Shown here: in pieces, positions 1 to 9,565 of the stretch
Numbering within the stretch: the first letter of the stretch is position 1
Layout: each line of letters opens with the position of its first letter
Assembly: GCA_002698785.1 (NCBI GenBank)
Contig: PAAG01000059.1
Span: 62,001 to 126,000, forward strand
Direction: 5' to 3'
DNA length: 64,000 bases
DNA from: Verrucomicrobiales bacterium
GTDB taxonomy: Bacteria > Verrucomicrobiota > Verrucomicrobiia > Verrucomicrobiales > DEV007
Position numbers and translations under genes: made by a program
The notes under the pieces: generated by a model
What the model saw: the letters and a program-made list of their open reading frames with translations, nothing else
Database searches by the model: none
Told to the model about the DNA's origin: nothing

Positions 1-1
1 C

Positions 2-1522
2 TACCCTCCCATAATAGATGCCGCACTGGGTATTGGGCACGGAATACTCCTGGCAAAAAACGGATATGCCATTCCGTGGAGCTCGGAAGGCGACTGGGAA
101 CTCCCTCCTGACAAATCCCTGAAAAATGTCATCCGTGTCGGAGCCATTGGGGATTACGCCGCCACTCTTCTCGAAAATGGAGAGTTCCACATCTGGGGAC
201 GATCCGGTCCCGTCAACCTCTCCATTCCAAAAGAACTCGGAGAAATTCGAGATTTCGCCCACATCAACATGGATCACTTCAACATCGAAAGTGATCAGGA
301 TCACCTCTGGAAACTCTCGTTTCCCAGGGATCTTCCCCCATCCAACGCGACGTTCACTTCCCTCGGTGACGGCGCTCTGAAATGCGGCAAATTCTACATA
401 GATGAAAATGGCGGGTGGAAACTGGCCGGAGTCGCCTTTGCTGCGCAGAACCATCAGGACCTCATCGGCACTCACGTCCCAAAAGGCATTGAGGTCATGT
501 CAGGATACGGCAGAGAAAATCAGCGCGAAGACCCATCATGGTCATGGAGAGGATACGCAATCTGGATAGAACCGTCAGAAACTCTCTCCCAGCGCCTCCC
601 CGATCTGAATGCACTTCCGCGCGGCCGCCTGAGAGCCACTGGCACCCGCCCCAATCAAGAACCGGCGAACCTCGAGAAAGCAGACTTCGACGACTTCGTG
701 GACGTAGGTGGACGGCTCGGCCAGTGGGTCGCTCTACGATCAAACGGCGAGACCATTTCATCCGATGGAAGTGCCGACTTCTCTGGAATCGCAAAAATCG
801 GACACAGCTACGGAAATAGATATGTGTTGATTGGTTCCGACGGAAAACTCCGTTTCCGAGAAAGGGACAGAATGAGTATACCCCCCGAATTCGAAAACGC
901 GTTTTGTATCGATGCAAAATTGGGCATGGGACATGGCATAGCCCTCACAACTGATGGGCGAGCTCTCGTATTCGGCCAGAGATACGAAGAAGACTTTATT
1001 TCTCCAGATCCATCTTACGAGAGTCCGCAGTGGCCTACTCCACCTGCCAGCGTTTTGTCAGACATCAAAGACATCGCAGTCTCCCAGACACATGCCGCCA
1101 CACTAAAAGGCGACGGAACCCTATCAATCTTCGGATGGAAAGGAGTCATTCCTTTGCCAGAAGACCGCGAGTTTGAAAAGGTCGTGGACATAGCGAGTTC
1201 AGAAGATGAATTCTGGATTCTCGATGACCAGCAACAAGTGTGGCGCCTCGGACTCGACCGTGGCCCAAACAAGAATCCAGTCGGCCACGCCGGCAAACTC
1301 ATCAAGACAGCGAAAAACGCTTTAAAATTGGGAACCGAGTCTTGGCTGGAGCCCAACCTTTCCTGGCGATCCAACAGGCCGGAGATGGATGAAATGTTGA
1401 GAGCGAATCAAATCCGCAACAAAACCCGCTTCGCGCTCAGCGACGGATTGCACGACGGAGAGCATTATCACTCACTACTCTGGATCGACACCCCTGCTCC
1501 AGAAAATTCTTCTCCCCAATAA
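2..1522 (+). CDS. RCC1-like beta-propeller protein, 5' end outside window
   Basis: The reading frame is open from the first bases of the window, so the true start lies upstream; the first internal ATG is at 269. The protein shows repeated blades of the RCC1 type: short units with a GHG/Q-x-x-AL-x-x-DG core, for example GMGHGIALTTDGRALVFG and THAATLKGDGTLSIFG. These repeats normally form a seven-bladed propeller used for protein binding. No enzyme motif is visible. The next gene starts 40 bases downstream on the same strand, so the two may be co-transcribed. The blade count cannot be given because the N-terminus is missing. The fold call is fairly safe; the role is unknown. Confidence 0.75.
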   Translation, partial: YPPIIDAALGIGHGILLAKNGYAIPWSSEGDWELPPDKSLKNVIRVGAIGDYAATLLENGEFHIWGRSGPVNLSIPKELGEIRDFAHINMDHFNIESDQDHLWKLSFPRDLPPSNATFTSLGDGALKCGKFYIDENGGWKLAGVAFAAQNHQDLIGTHVPKGIEVMSGYGRENQREDPSWSWRGYAIWIEPSETLSQRLPDLNALPRGRLRATGTRPNQEPANLEKADFDDFVDVGGRLGQWVALRSNGETISSDGSADFSGIAKIGHSYGNRYVLIGSDGKLRFRERDRMSIPPEFENAFCIDAKLGMGHGIALTTDGRALVFGQRYEEDFISPDPSYESPQWPTPPASVLSDIKDIAVSQTHAATLKGDGTLSIFGWKGVIPLPEDREFEKVVDIASSEDEFWILDDQQQVWRLGLDRGPNKNPVGHAGKLIKTAKNALKLGTESWLEPNLSWRSNRPEMDEMLRANQIRNKTRFALSDGLHDGEHYHSLLWIDTPAPENSSPQ

Positions 1523-1562
1523 ACCTTCGCTCCCAGGCGAAACATCCCCCAAAAGCCCCCAA

Positions 1563-2786
1563 ATGAATCGCCGTAAATTTCTGGCTGCCTCAACAGCAGC
1601 CAGCACGCTCCCTCTCCTCGGTAAATCAGCAGACGACAACTTCGTCGCATCCATCTCCACCGAAATTCTTCGCCGCAATCGCAACGGCGAAGAAGGCATC
1701 ACGTGGTTCCATCCCCGCGCCTGCGTCATCCCCGGAGAACCAAACAAACAATTCATGTGCCTGCAGGAGATTGCAGGCTCCGACTACTTCGGTCCCGTCC
1801 ACTGGATGGAGTCCACCGACCTCGGCCACACTTGGACCGAGCCTGCGCCAATCCCTCCACTCGGACGCATACCCGTTCCCGCCCACGAAGGACTCGAAGC
1901 GGGCGTTTGCGACGTCGTGCCCCAATACCACCCTCAGACTGACACCACCCTCTGCCTCGGCCACGTCGTCTTCTATCGCGGTCCCCGCTTCTCCAAAAAA
2001 GACCAACTCCCCCGCTATCCCGTCTACGCTGTCCGAAAATCAGACGACACCTGGTCCGAACGAAAAGTCCTCGAATGGGACGACCCGCGCGGAGGCTTCA
2101 TCTACTCCAACAACTGCGGTCAAAGAGTTGTCCTGGAAAACGGCGACATCGTCACAGCCTTCACCTTCGGCCCCACCTCAGAATCCCGCATGGTCGCCGG
2201 GACCCGCTGGACCTTCGACGGAGAAAACCTCAAAATAAAAGAGGTCGGACCTACCCTGACAAACAATCATGGTCGTGGCCTCCTTGAACCAAGCGTCACC
2301 CGCTTCAAAGACCGCTTCTACCTGACTATCCGCGCCGAAGACGACCGCGGCTACGTCAGCACCAGCGAAGATGGCCTCAACTACGAACAGCAAAAGCCTT
2401 GGACCTGGGACGACGGCGAGCCGCTTACCATGTCGACCACCCAGCAACATTGGCTCACCCACTCCGACGCACTTTACCTCGTCTACACAAGAAAAGATGA
2501 GTCCAACACAAACGTCATTCGCTGGCGTTCGCCACTCTGGATGGCCCGAGTCAATCCTGACACGCTCACCTTGATCAAATCCACCGAGCGCGTCGTCCAT
2601 CCATTGGTCGGCGACGGTATCAACGATCCTGATCATGTCCCGCTCATGGGCAACTTCCACATCACCAACGTCACTCCCAACGAATCCTGGATCACCGTCG
2701 GCGAATGGATGCCAAAAGCAGGAGCCAAAGGAAACCTGCTGTTGGCGCGTATTAAATGGAACAGGCCGAATCAGGATTTGGCCTAG
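1563..2786 (+). CDS. Tat-exported sialidase-fold (BNR-repeat) protein
   Basis: A 407-residue protein that starts MNRRKFLAASTAAST, a twin-arginine signal with RRKFL followed by a hydrophobic stretch, so it is predicted to be exported folded. The mature part has sialidase/neuraminidase-superfamily character: repeated Ser-x-Asp-x-Gly-x-x-W Asp-box-like pieces (STDLGHTW, STSEDGLNYEQ) and a glycan-hydrolase-like propeller layout. Such proteins in Verrucomicrobia and Planctomycetes often sit with sulfatases in glycan utilisation regions, and a sulfatase lies 2 kb downstream. I cannot identify a full sialidase catalytic set, so sialidase activity is not claimed. It may be a divergent exo-sialidase or a related glycosidase. 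Confidence 0.75.
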   Translation: MNRRKFLAASTAASTLPLLGKSADDNFVASISTEILRRNRNGEEGITWFHPRACVIPGEPNKQFMCLQEIAGSDYFGPVHWMESTDLGHTWTEPAPIPPLGRIPVPAHEGLEAGVCDVVPQYHPQTDTTLCLGHVVFYRGPRFSKKDQLPRYPVYAVRKSDDTWSERKVLEWDDPRGGFIYSNNCGQRVVLENGDIVTAFTFGPTSESRMVAGTRWTFDGENLKIKEVGPTLTNNHGRGLLEPSVTRFKDRFYLTIRAEDDRGYVSTSEDGLNYEQQKPWTWDDGEPLTMSTTQQHWLTHSDALYLVYTRKDESNTNVIRWRSPLWMARVNPDTLTLIKSTERVVHPLVGDGINDPDHVPLMGNFHITNVTPNESWITVGEWMPKAGAKGNLLLARIKWNRPNQDLA

Positions 2787-2994
2787 CCCTATTCGGCCTT
2801 CGAGCTACTCCTCACTGCGCCCGGACCCCTGAAAGGGAACGGTTTTACTTTTCAGCCCGTGGAAGAGGCAAAATGACGCGAAACTACAAAGCGATCTTCC
2901 TCTTCAGCACAGCAGGCAACAACAGCTTCCACTGGCAATATTAAGAATTACCCGAATTTTCTCTCTAGTTTAGGGCGGCAGGCAAATTAATTTT

Positions 2995-3426
2995 CTACGA
3001 CGCATCCTCTCGCGCAATGGCTGCTTCCAACCACTCCCGATACTCCGGTTTCTGTAGAGCCTCCCACAGATCCTGATTTCCAGCGATCCAATCATCGTGA
3101 ATCGAAAACTCTTCCAGACAACGATCCAGAAGCGGCATTGCTCGCTCCGGTTCACCACGGACCGCATACACAGTCATCAAATACCAGTCCGCATGATTAT
3201 CTCGATCCTGCGCAACTTTCTCCGCCTCCCTACATCTTCCCAATCGAAGGAGGGATCGGATCAAGTAGTCTTCGACGATATCCGGGTAATAACGGTGGAA
3301 CAAAATCGGAGGGATTTCATCCCTTTCATTATAGAGCCGCACATAACTCGCATAATCTTTCAAATAAAGTAAAGGGACAGGCAATTTAACAATTTTCCTC
3401 CTTGCCAATCTTCCATCATCCCCCAT
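2995..3426 (-). CDS. Small TPR-like protein of unknown function
   Basis: A minus-strand gene of about 143 residues with helical-pair character (DYLIRSLLRLGRCREAEK, then WYLMTVYAVRGEPERAMPLL), which resembles one or two tetratricopeptide-like repeats. There is no signal peptide or membrane segment. I chose the ATG at 3426; an ATG at 3438 is also in frame but would overlap the divergent transposase start at 3437. The 10-base gap to the transposase means the two share one small promoter region. Function unknown; TPR-like proteins usually act as protein-binding scaffolds. Confidence 0.6.
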   Translation of the reverse strand: MGDDGRLARRKIVKLPVPLLYLKDYASYVRLYNERDEIPPILFHRYYPDIVEDYLIRSLLRLGRCREAEKVAQDRDNHADWYLMTVYAVRGEPERAMPLLDRCLEEFSIHDDWIAGNQDLWEALQKPEYREWLEAAIAREDAS

Positions 3427-3436
3427 CCTACAAGCC

Positions 3437-4483
3437 ATGAGAACACCAAGACTCCTCGGAGAAGGCCGTTCGTTTTACCACGTGATCTCCCGTGTGGTAG
3501 ACCGCCGCAAAGTCTTCCAACCCCGAGATAAGGAAATCTTCCGCAAGATCATGCGTAACCTCGAAGCCTTCATGGGCGTTCGCATCGTCACCTACTGCGT
3601 AATGTCCAACCACTTCCATCTCCTCCTCGAAGTCCCCGACCGCGAGTCACTTCGCCCGTTGTCCGAAGACGAACTCCTCGATGCTCTCCGCCCCCTCTAC
3701 GACGGCCCCACTTGGACCGGAATCAAACAAGAACTCGAACGAGCCCGCCTCTCAGGCAATCGCCGCCACCACGCCGAAATCCTCTCCCGATTTGAAAAAC
3801 GCCGGGGAGACCTCCGCTGGTTCGTCAAAGAACTCAAACAGCGCGTCACCCTATACATGAACAAGCGCCTCAACCGCACCGGTACCCTATGGGAAGGCCG
3901 CTACAAAAGCATCCTCGTCGAAGGAAACGAAAACGCCCTGCTCACGATCGCAGCCTATATCGACCTTAACCCCGTCCGCGCCGGGCTCGTCCAGAACCCC
4001 GAAGACTATCGCTGGTGCGGCTACGCCGAAGCCCTTTCCGGCACCCGTAATGCCAAACTCGCCAAACGTGGCCTCGGGATCATCCTCGCCGAGTCCCTAC
4101 AGGACAATGAGATACGCACCGACTGGCGCCGCACCCAGAGCCGCTACCGACAGTTTCTTTTTGAAGAAGGGCAGGAACGCGAAGCCAACGAACAAACCCA
4201 GGAATCTTCGCGAAGAGGCTTCTCCAAAGGAAGAGTCGATTCCGCTGTCAAAACCGAGGGCGAACTATCCATCCCCGCGATCCTCCGCCACCGCGTACGC
4301 TACTTCTGCGACGGAGCCGTGTTAGGAACCACCCACTACGTCGACGAGATCTTCGCACGCGAGAAAGAAAGCGGCCATATCGGAGGAAAACGAACCACCG
4401 GAGCCCGCAAGATGCGTGGCGCCGCTTGGGGAGATCTCCGAGTCCTCCGCGACCTGCAAGTTGATGTGATCGGAGGAGGGTAA
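3437..4483 (+). CDS. REP-associated tyrosine transposase (RAYT, Y1/IS200-like)
   Basis: A 348-residue member of the Y1 (HUH) single-strand transposase superfamily. The metal-binding HxH pair is HFH at residues 59-61 within MSNHFHLLLEVP. The candidate nucleophile is Tyr140 in LYMNKRLNRTG, followed by the typical LWEGRYKS. The N-terminal pattern GRSFYHVISRVVDRR matches RAYT proteins, which are single-copy, vertically kept enzymes that act on short palindromic REP elements rather than on flanking IS ends. The C-terminal third is longer than the minimal domain and may bind DNA. No IS200/605 ends or TnpB are seen nearby, while palindromic repeats lie about 320 bases downstream. The gene looks intact. 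Confidence 0.88.
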   Translation: MRTPRLLGEGRSFYHVISRVVDRRKVFQPRDKEIFRKIMRNLEAFMGVRIVTYCVMSNHFHLLLEVPDRESLRPLSEDELLDALRPLYDGPTWTGIKQELERARLSGNRRHHAEILSRFEKRRGDLRWFVKELKQRVTLYMNKRLNRTGTLWEGRYKSILVEGNENALLTIAAYIDLNPVRAGLVQNPEDYRWCGYAEALSGTRNAKLAKRGLGIILAESLQDNEIRTDWRRTQSRYRQFLFEEGQEREANEQTQESSRRGFSKGRVDSAVKTEGELSIPAILRHRVRYFCDGAVLGTTHYVDEIFAREKESGHIGGKRTTGARKMRGAAWGDLRVLRDLQVDVIGGG

Positions 4484-4915
4484 ACCGGAGGAGAGAAAAG
4501 TATTCGCTCAGCCTTCACCCCTGTGTCCAATCCGGCGCAAAAGACTAGTCTCGAAACCCTATCCAACCTTCTGGCAGGAATCAACATCGACATCCCTTTA
4601 TGTTTCTGTTAGAATATTTACAAAACTCCTCAATCAGCTACAACAAGAATCGAGCCTTCTCTCATCCTGAATCTAGCTCAAGAATCGTCTCTGGCACGAA
4701 CCCCTCTTTGTCCTCCAAAAACCCAAGAGTGAGGGAAAATACCGCAAAATGATAGGTCAAAAACAATCACAAAACACTCTTCACCAAGGCCTTATCGAAA
4801 AAATGATGAAAAACTGAACTTCCCATCATTTCCCATCATTTTGCAAAACACCCCCGAAAACCACGCCATTCCGCACTCGCTTCTTCGCACGATTCATGGC
4901 ACGACACATACCAGT
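4484..4915. other. Non-coding region between transposase and sulfatase
   Basis: A 432-base gap with no convincing ORF. It is A/T-richer than its neighbours. It holds a TTTATG...TGTTAGAATA segment near 4600, and the TCCCATCATT repeats described separately at 4800-4842. Both motifs recur in the other long gap near 20.25-20.33 kb. Promoter elements for the sulfatase must lie here, but none stands out. Confidence 0.5.
4800..4842. repeat. REP-like palindromic repeat next to RAYT gene
   Basis: AAAATGATG (4800-4808) faces CATCATTTT (4834-4842), an imperfect inverted repeat. The right arm belongs to a direct tandem TCCCATCATT (4821-4830 and 4831-4840). The same right-arm sequence TCCCATCATTTT and its exact complement form the perfect inverted repeat at 20284-20325. 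Because RAYT enzymes recognise short dispersed palindromes, this is a candidate REP/REPIN-type unit. It could also be an operator for the sulfatase gene. Confidence 0.4.
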
Positions 4916-6490
4916 ATGAAATCCCTGTTTACCTTTCTACTCCTCGCAACCCTGGCCCCTTTCGCCTTGGCGGGAGAAAAACCCAATGTCGTCTTCATCC
5001 TCGTAGACGATCTAGGTCTCATGGATCTGACCGTCGAAGGCAGCACCTTTCACGAGACGCCCAACGTCGATCGGATCGCCAATGAAGGCATGCGCTTCAC
5101 TCGTGGCTACGCAACCTGCGAAGTCTGCAGCCCATCGCGCGCAAGCATTCAGACCGGAAAATACCCCGCTCGTCTCGACATCACCGACTGGATCAATCCC
5201 GGCGGCGGAGGCCAGCCCGAGAAGTGGAGACGAAACACCTCGCACCTCCCTGCCTCGTATCTCCTCCAAATCCCCTTGGAAGAAGTCACCATCGCCGAAG
5301 CTCTCAAGGACGGTGGATACTCCACATTCTTCGCAGGAAAATGGCACCTCGGCGGCGAAGGGTATTTCCCCGAAGACCAGGGCTACGACATCAACAAGGG
5401 CGGCCACGAAAAAGGATCTCCTCCCGGAGGTTTCTTCTCCCCATACAACAATCCAAAACTCGAAGACGGCCCTGTCGGTGAATCCCTCCCCATTCGTCTC
5501 GGCGAAGAAACCGCCAAATTCATCGAGTCATCAAAGGGCAAGCCGTTCATGGCCATGCTGAGTTTCTACTCAGTCCACGGCCCTGACCAGACCACTGTCG
5601 AACTTTACGAAAAGTATCGGAAAAAGGCGGCTGCGATGCCCGAACCGAAAGAGCGCTTCCTCAACGACGTCCGCATCCCCGTCCGCCAGGTACAGGACAA
5701 CCCCATCTACGGCGGAATGATGGAAAGCATGGACGACGCCGTCGGAATCGTTCTCGACAAGCTCGACGAACTCGATCTCGCCGAAAACACCATCGTCATC
5801 TTCACCAGTGACAACGGCGGAGTTTCCGCCGGAGACGCCTTCTCCACCTCAAACCTCCCTCTCCGTGGTGGCAAAGGGATCGAATACGAAGGCGGCATCC
5901 GCGAGCCCTACTACATCCGCTGGCCCGCCGAAGTGAAAGCAGGCACCTGTGACACACCCGTTACCGGAACCGATTTCTATCCCACCATCCTCGAAGCCTG
6001 CGGACTCCCGCTCCGCCCTGAACAACACGTAGACGGTGTCAGCCTCCTCCCCTTGTTGAAAGGCGAAACCATTCCTGACAGAGCCCTTTTCTGGCACTAT
6101 CCACACTACAGCAACCAGGGTGGAGAACCCGCCAGCATCATTCTGGAAGATGGCTGGAAGCTCATCCAAGACCTTGAGGACAACTCCATGCGACTCTACC
6201 ACGTCAAAGCCGATATCGGAGAGCGCGAAGACCTTGCCAGCAAAAACCCTGACAAAGTAGCCGATCTCGCAAAGAAACTCGCGAATTGGAAGGAAGAAGT
6301 CGAAGCCCGCAGCATGGTAGAAAACCCCAACTTCGATTCCGAAAAATTCGCCAATGAGATCAAGAGAAACCACACCCAGCGCAAAGAGTCGCTCGAGAAA
6401 TTTCACCGTAACCTCGTCCACCCGCCAAACCCAATCACTCCTGGCGAGCCTGTGACCTACAAATCGAGCGCTTTCAAGGACAAGAAGTAG
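4916..6490 (+). CDS. Secreted sulfatase (type I, Cys-type)
   Basis: A 524-residue sulfatase counted from the ATG at 4916, chosen because it gives a clean signal peptide (MKSLFTFLLLATLAPFALAG). A TTG start at 4841 would only add a non-signal tail. DD at 31-32 is the first metal-binding pair. The signature CSPSR begins at Cys71, the cysteine converted to formylglycine by a sulfatase-modifying enzyme, followed by GKYP. TSDNGG is the later metal-site motif. The length fits arylsulfatase-family enzymes that remove sulfate esters from polysaccharides in the periplasm or outside. No formylglycine-generating enzyme is in the window. Substrate is not predictable; nearby sialidase-fold and hydrolase genes suggest sulfated glycans. 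Confidence 0.92.
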   Translation: MKSLFTFLLLATLAPFALAGEKPNVVFILVDDLGLMDLTVEGSTFHETPNVDRIANEGMRFTRGYATCEVCSPSRASIQTGKYPARLDITDWINPGGGGQPEKWRRNTSHLPASYLLQIPLEEVTIAEALKDGGYSTFFAGKWHLGGEGYFPEDQGYDINKGGHEKGSPPGGFFSPYNNPKLEDGPVGESLPIRLGEETAKFIESSKGKPFMAMLSFYSVHGPDQTTVELYEKYRKKAAAMPEPKERFLNDVRIPVRQVQDNPIYGGMMESMDDAVGIVLDKLDELDLAENTIVIFTSDNGGVSAGDAFSTSNLPLRGGKGIEYEGGIREPYYIRWPAEVKAGTCDTPVTGTDFYPTILEACGLPLRPEQHVDGVSLLPLLKGETIPDRALFWHYPHYSNQGGEPASIILEDGWKLIQDLEDNSMRLYHVKADIGEREDLASKNPDKVADLAKKLANWKEEVEARSMVENPNFDSEKFANEIKRNHTQRKESLEKFHRNLVHPPNPITPGEPVTYKSSAFKDKK

Positions 6491-6499
6491 CGCCCGACA

Positions 6500-7126
6500 T
6501 CACTTCCAGGTGAAAAACAACGCCACCAGGATCACCACGCCAAAAGCCACCATCGCAATGGCCGAACCGTGGCTGATCCACCGGCACCAGTCTGCCGTGG
6601 AGTGTTTCCGAACGGCGTGCAGCCCCTGATTCACAACTACCCAGAAACCGAGAGTCCCCGCAAAAACCCAGAACGCAAAGTGCACATCCGAGAATAAATC
6701 CAGATGGCCGCCAACGATTTTGAACGTCGCCAGAATCACCGCAAAGGTCGCAAAAGGAACCGGGTTAAAGAGAGTCATCGCAAACGTAGCCGTAAATTCA
6801 CCGAGATACCTCGAAGCACATCTTTTCGGGATCTCGGCCTTTGGCTTACTTCTCCATCCCCTCCATCCAAGAAAAATCAGAGCAACACCGCCCACTAGCT
6901 GAAGCGGCACTCGATAGTCTTCCAGCACCGCCATCATCTTCTTGAGACCGAACAGAACGCAAAACGCGATTATTCCATACGCCAGCGCCATCCCGAGAGC
7001 AGCACACAGTCCTCGCCATCGGTCATCGACGGAATTCTTACGAAGACACATCAAACCCACCGGTCCAATTGGTGCGGCGTTGATCACACCGACCAGCAAA
7101 GCTTTCAGAATCAACGCGAACGTCAT
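6500..7126 (-). CDS. LysE/RhtB-family exporter
   Basis: A roughly 208-residue integral membrane protein. The start at 7126 (MTFALILKALLVG) begins directly with the first membrane helix and the family motif NAAPIGPVGLMCLR; the upstream in-frame extension is not membrane-like. About six hydrophobic segments are visible, which is usual for LysE translocators that export amino acids or related metabolites. A second conserved piece is TLFNPVPFATF. It is convergent with the sulfatase, ending 9 bases from it. The substrate cannot be told from sequence. Confidence 0.85.
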   Translation of the reverse strand: MTFALILKALLVGVINAAPIGPVGLMCLRKNSVDDRWRGLCAALGMALAYGIIAFCVLFGLKKMMAVLEDYRVPLQLVGGVALIFLGWRGWRSKPKAEIPKRCASRYLGEFTATFAMTLFNPVPFATFAVILATFKIVGGHLDLFSDVHFAFWVFAGTLGFWVVVNQGLHAVRKHSTADWCRWISHGSAIAMVAFGVVILVALFFTWK

Positions 7127-7245
7127 GGATACAGAGGCCCCACTCACGCGCCGTCCCGCAGCCAACAAAAGTAGCGAATCCGTCACGTAAGACCGCCTTA
7201 GATTTGAGCTTGGCGACTTCCCCGCCCCCTGCCACATTCCCCATC

Positions 7246-9294
7246 ATGAAATCCCCTGCATTTCACCTGCTGCTTACTTTCTCGCTACTAGTCTCACCGG
7301 TCTTTGCCGATGGGCCAGAGGACAACAAACCCGAAAACGTCCGCCAGATCCCGCCTCCGGGAATTGAAGTTCCGGCTGAGAAAAAAGCGGCTCTCAAAAA
7401 AGGCCTCAACGAGCTGAAGTCCTCCCTCGACGCCATCCGAAAAGACGAGAAAGCCTCTCAGATCGCCAAAACCTACCTGCCCGACGCAGAGGCCTGCTAC
7501 AAAGCCGTTCACGATGCGCTGAAGCACAACGAATTCTTCAAACCCAACGAGATCGATTTCGCCATCGAGTTGCTGAAACTCGGCAAAGAACGCGCCGCAC
7601 AACTCAAACAGGGAAAAGCCCCGTGGCTCACCCAGACCGGCAATGTCTTTCGCGGTTACCGCTCCAAAATCGACGGGTCGATCCAGCCATTCGGCCTCGA
7701 AATCCCATCCAACTACACCTTCAGCGGCAAAGACGAATGGCGCCTCGACTTCTGGTTCCACGGACGCGGTGAAAAACTGAGCGAAGTCTCCTTCCTCCAA
7801 CAGCGCCACAACGGCAGCGGTGGAAAAATCTCGCCGAAAGACACCATCGTCCTCCACCCCTACGCCCGCTATTCCAACGCCAACAAATTCGCTGGCGAAG
7901 AAGACCTTTTCGAAGCACTCGCCGTCGCGAAGCAAGACTACCGCATCGACGAAAACCGTATCCTCGTTCGCGGATTCTCCATGGGTGGAGCCGCTTGCTG
8001 GCAGTTCGCCGTTCACTACGCAGGTCAGTGGGCAGCAGCATCACCAGGTGCAGGTTTTTCAGAAACACCCGACTTCTTGAAGACCTTTCAGGGAGAAGAC
8101 CTGAAACCCTCTTGGTGGGAGAAAAAACTCTGGCGCTGGTACGACGCCACCGACTGGGCCGTCAACCTTAGCAACACTCCCACCATCGCCTACAGCGGCG
8201 AAGAAGATAAACAGAAGCAAGCTGCCGACATGATGGTCGCAGCTACTCAGGAGGAAGGGCTGAACCTCGTCCATCTTATCGGTCCGGGCATGGGTCACAA
8301 ATACCATCCTGACACACTCGCCGAAATCGAATCACGTCTCGATTCCATCGCAACCGTCGGAAGAGATCCCTATCCGGAAAAAGTTCGATTCCAGACCTAT
8401 ACCCTGCGCTACAACCGCATGAAGTGGGTGCAGGTAGACGGCCTCGCCGAACACTGGGAGCCCGGTCGCATTCGAGCCACACTTTCTCCAAAAGAGGGAG
8501 TCGACCTTTTCGTAAAAGGCATCACCGCATTTTCCCTCCACTTCCCTGCCGGAACCTGCCCGATCGATCCCGTGAATGTCATTCCGAATCTCACCATCAA
8601 CGGAGATCACTACCGCGCACCAAAGCCCTGGTCCGATCGATCCTGGACAGTCTGGTGTCAGCAGAAAGAAGGAAAGTGGGAACTTTCCGACAAACCATTC
8701 CCAACGAAGAAAGGCGCACTAACCAAGCAACACAACCTGCAGGGCCCCATCGACGACGCCTTCACAGACAGCTTCATGTTCGTTTCACCCAGTGGAAAAC
8801 CACAAGTCGATCTCATCGGCGAATGGACAAACGCGGAGCGTAACAGGGCGATCGACCACTGGAGAAAACAATTCCGCGGCGATGCCCGGGTGAAAAAAGA
8901 CAGCGACGTAAATGACGCAGACATCGCCTCTAACAATCTCGTGCTCTGGGGCGATCCCGCGAGCAACAACCTCATTGCAAAGGTCATCAAGGACCTCCCC
9001 ATTGACTGGAAACCAGACGGCCTCACTGTGGCAGGCAAAAAATACGATCCTAAGTTTCACACCGTAGCTCTCATCTACCCGAACCCTCTCAACCCGGAAC
9101 GCTACGTCGTCCTGAACAGCGGCTTCACCTATCGAGAGTACGACTATCTCAATAACGCCCGCCAGACATCCAAGCTTCCCGACTGGGCCGTCATTGATCT
9201 TCGTAAGAAACCAGACACCCGCTACCCCGGAAAGGTCGTGGCAGCGGGCTTTTTTGACGAAAACTGGAAATTCAAAAAGCAGCCCGAAGACTGA
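7246..9294 (+). CDS. Secreted alpha/beta-hydrolase-fold protein
   Basis: A 682-residue protein from the ATG at 7246, chosen because it opens with a signal peptide (MKSPAFHLLLTFSLLVSPVFADG). After a helical region of about 130 residues comes an alpha/beta-hydrolase core with a GFSMGG nucleophile elbow, like the esterase/prolyl-oligopeptidase and PHB-depolymerase families. HLIGPGMGHKYHPD near residue 355 could supply the catalytic His. A further 300 residues of unassigned sequence follow. Such multi-domain secreted hydrolases are common in Verrucomicrobia and Planctomycetes. Peptidase versus esterase activity cannot be decided. It is divergent from the LysE-type gene, with a 119-base gap. Confidence 0.8.
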   Translation: MKSPAFHLLLTFSLLVSPVFADGPEDNKPENVRQIPPPGIEVPAEKKAALKKGLNELKSSLDAIRKDEKASQIAKTYLPDAEACYKAVHDALKHNEFFKPNEIDFAIELLKLGKERAAQLKQGKAPWLTQTGNVFRGYRSKIDGSIQPFGLEIPSNYTFSGKDEWRLDFWFHGRGEKLSEVSFLQQRHNGSGGKISPKDTIVLHPYARYSNANKFAGEEDLFEALAVAKQDYRIDENRILVRGFSMGGAACWQFAVHYAGQWAAASPGAGFSETPDFLKTFQGEDLKPSWWEKKLWRWYDATDWAVNLSNTPTIAYSGEEDKQKQAADMMVAATQEEGLNLVHLIGPGMGHKYHPDTLAEIESRLDSIATVGRDPYPEKVRFQTYTLRYNRMKWVQVDGLAEHWEPGRIRATLSPKEGVDLFVKGITAFSLHFPAGTCPIDPVNVIPNLTINGDHYRAPKPWSDRSWTVWCQQKEGKWELSDKPFPTKKGALTKQHNLQGPIDDAFTDSFMFVSPSGKPQVDLIGEWTNAERNRAIDHWRKQFRGDARVKKDSDVNDADIASNNLVLWGDPASNNLIAKVIKDLPIDWKPDGLTVAGKKYDPKFHTVALIYPNPLNPERYVVLNSGFTYREYDYLNNARQTSKLPDWAVIDLRKKPDTRYPGKVVAAGFFDENWKFKKQPED

Positions 9295-9365
9295 TCACGG
9301 CAGAAGAAAGTCCTACCCATGACTGATCCTTGTGTTATATTTTTCATAATCACAAGAATCAAGTC

Positions 9366-9527
9366 ATGGGCTTCATCTTCATAATGATCGTTTCCTCCGT
9401 CGCCGGAGCTATCGGCTGGTGGATCGGAAAATTCTTCGGAATCGCCGTCGCACTGGGCCTCAGCACTGTCGGAAGCGGCTTCGGCTACTACTACGGATGG
9501 AAGTGGAATCGCGACTACTTCTCCTGA
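9366..9527 (+). CDS. Small glycine-rich membrane protein
   Basis: A 53-residue ORF from the ATG at 9366. Nearly all of it is two hydrophobic segments with glycine-zipper character (VAGAIGWWIGKFFGIAVALG, then TVGSGFGYYYGWKW). It ends in a short charged tail. It is too short for family assignment. It lies 71 bases after the hydrolase gene and has its own non-coding region downstream. It is judged real because of the coherent membrane pattern. Confidence 0.5.
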   Translation: MGFIFIMIVSSVAGAIGWWIGKFFGIAVALGLSTVGSGFGYYYGWKWNRDYFS

Positions 9528-9565
9528 TTTCCAAGCAGTCTCGAAAATTTGCGAAAATAACAGGA

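Noticed and set aside
7294-8016. 240-codon antisense ORF in the secreted hydrolase gene
   Set aside because: Val/Glu/Phe-rich shadow of a real gene with signal peptide and GFSMGG motif on the other strand.
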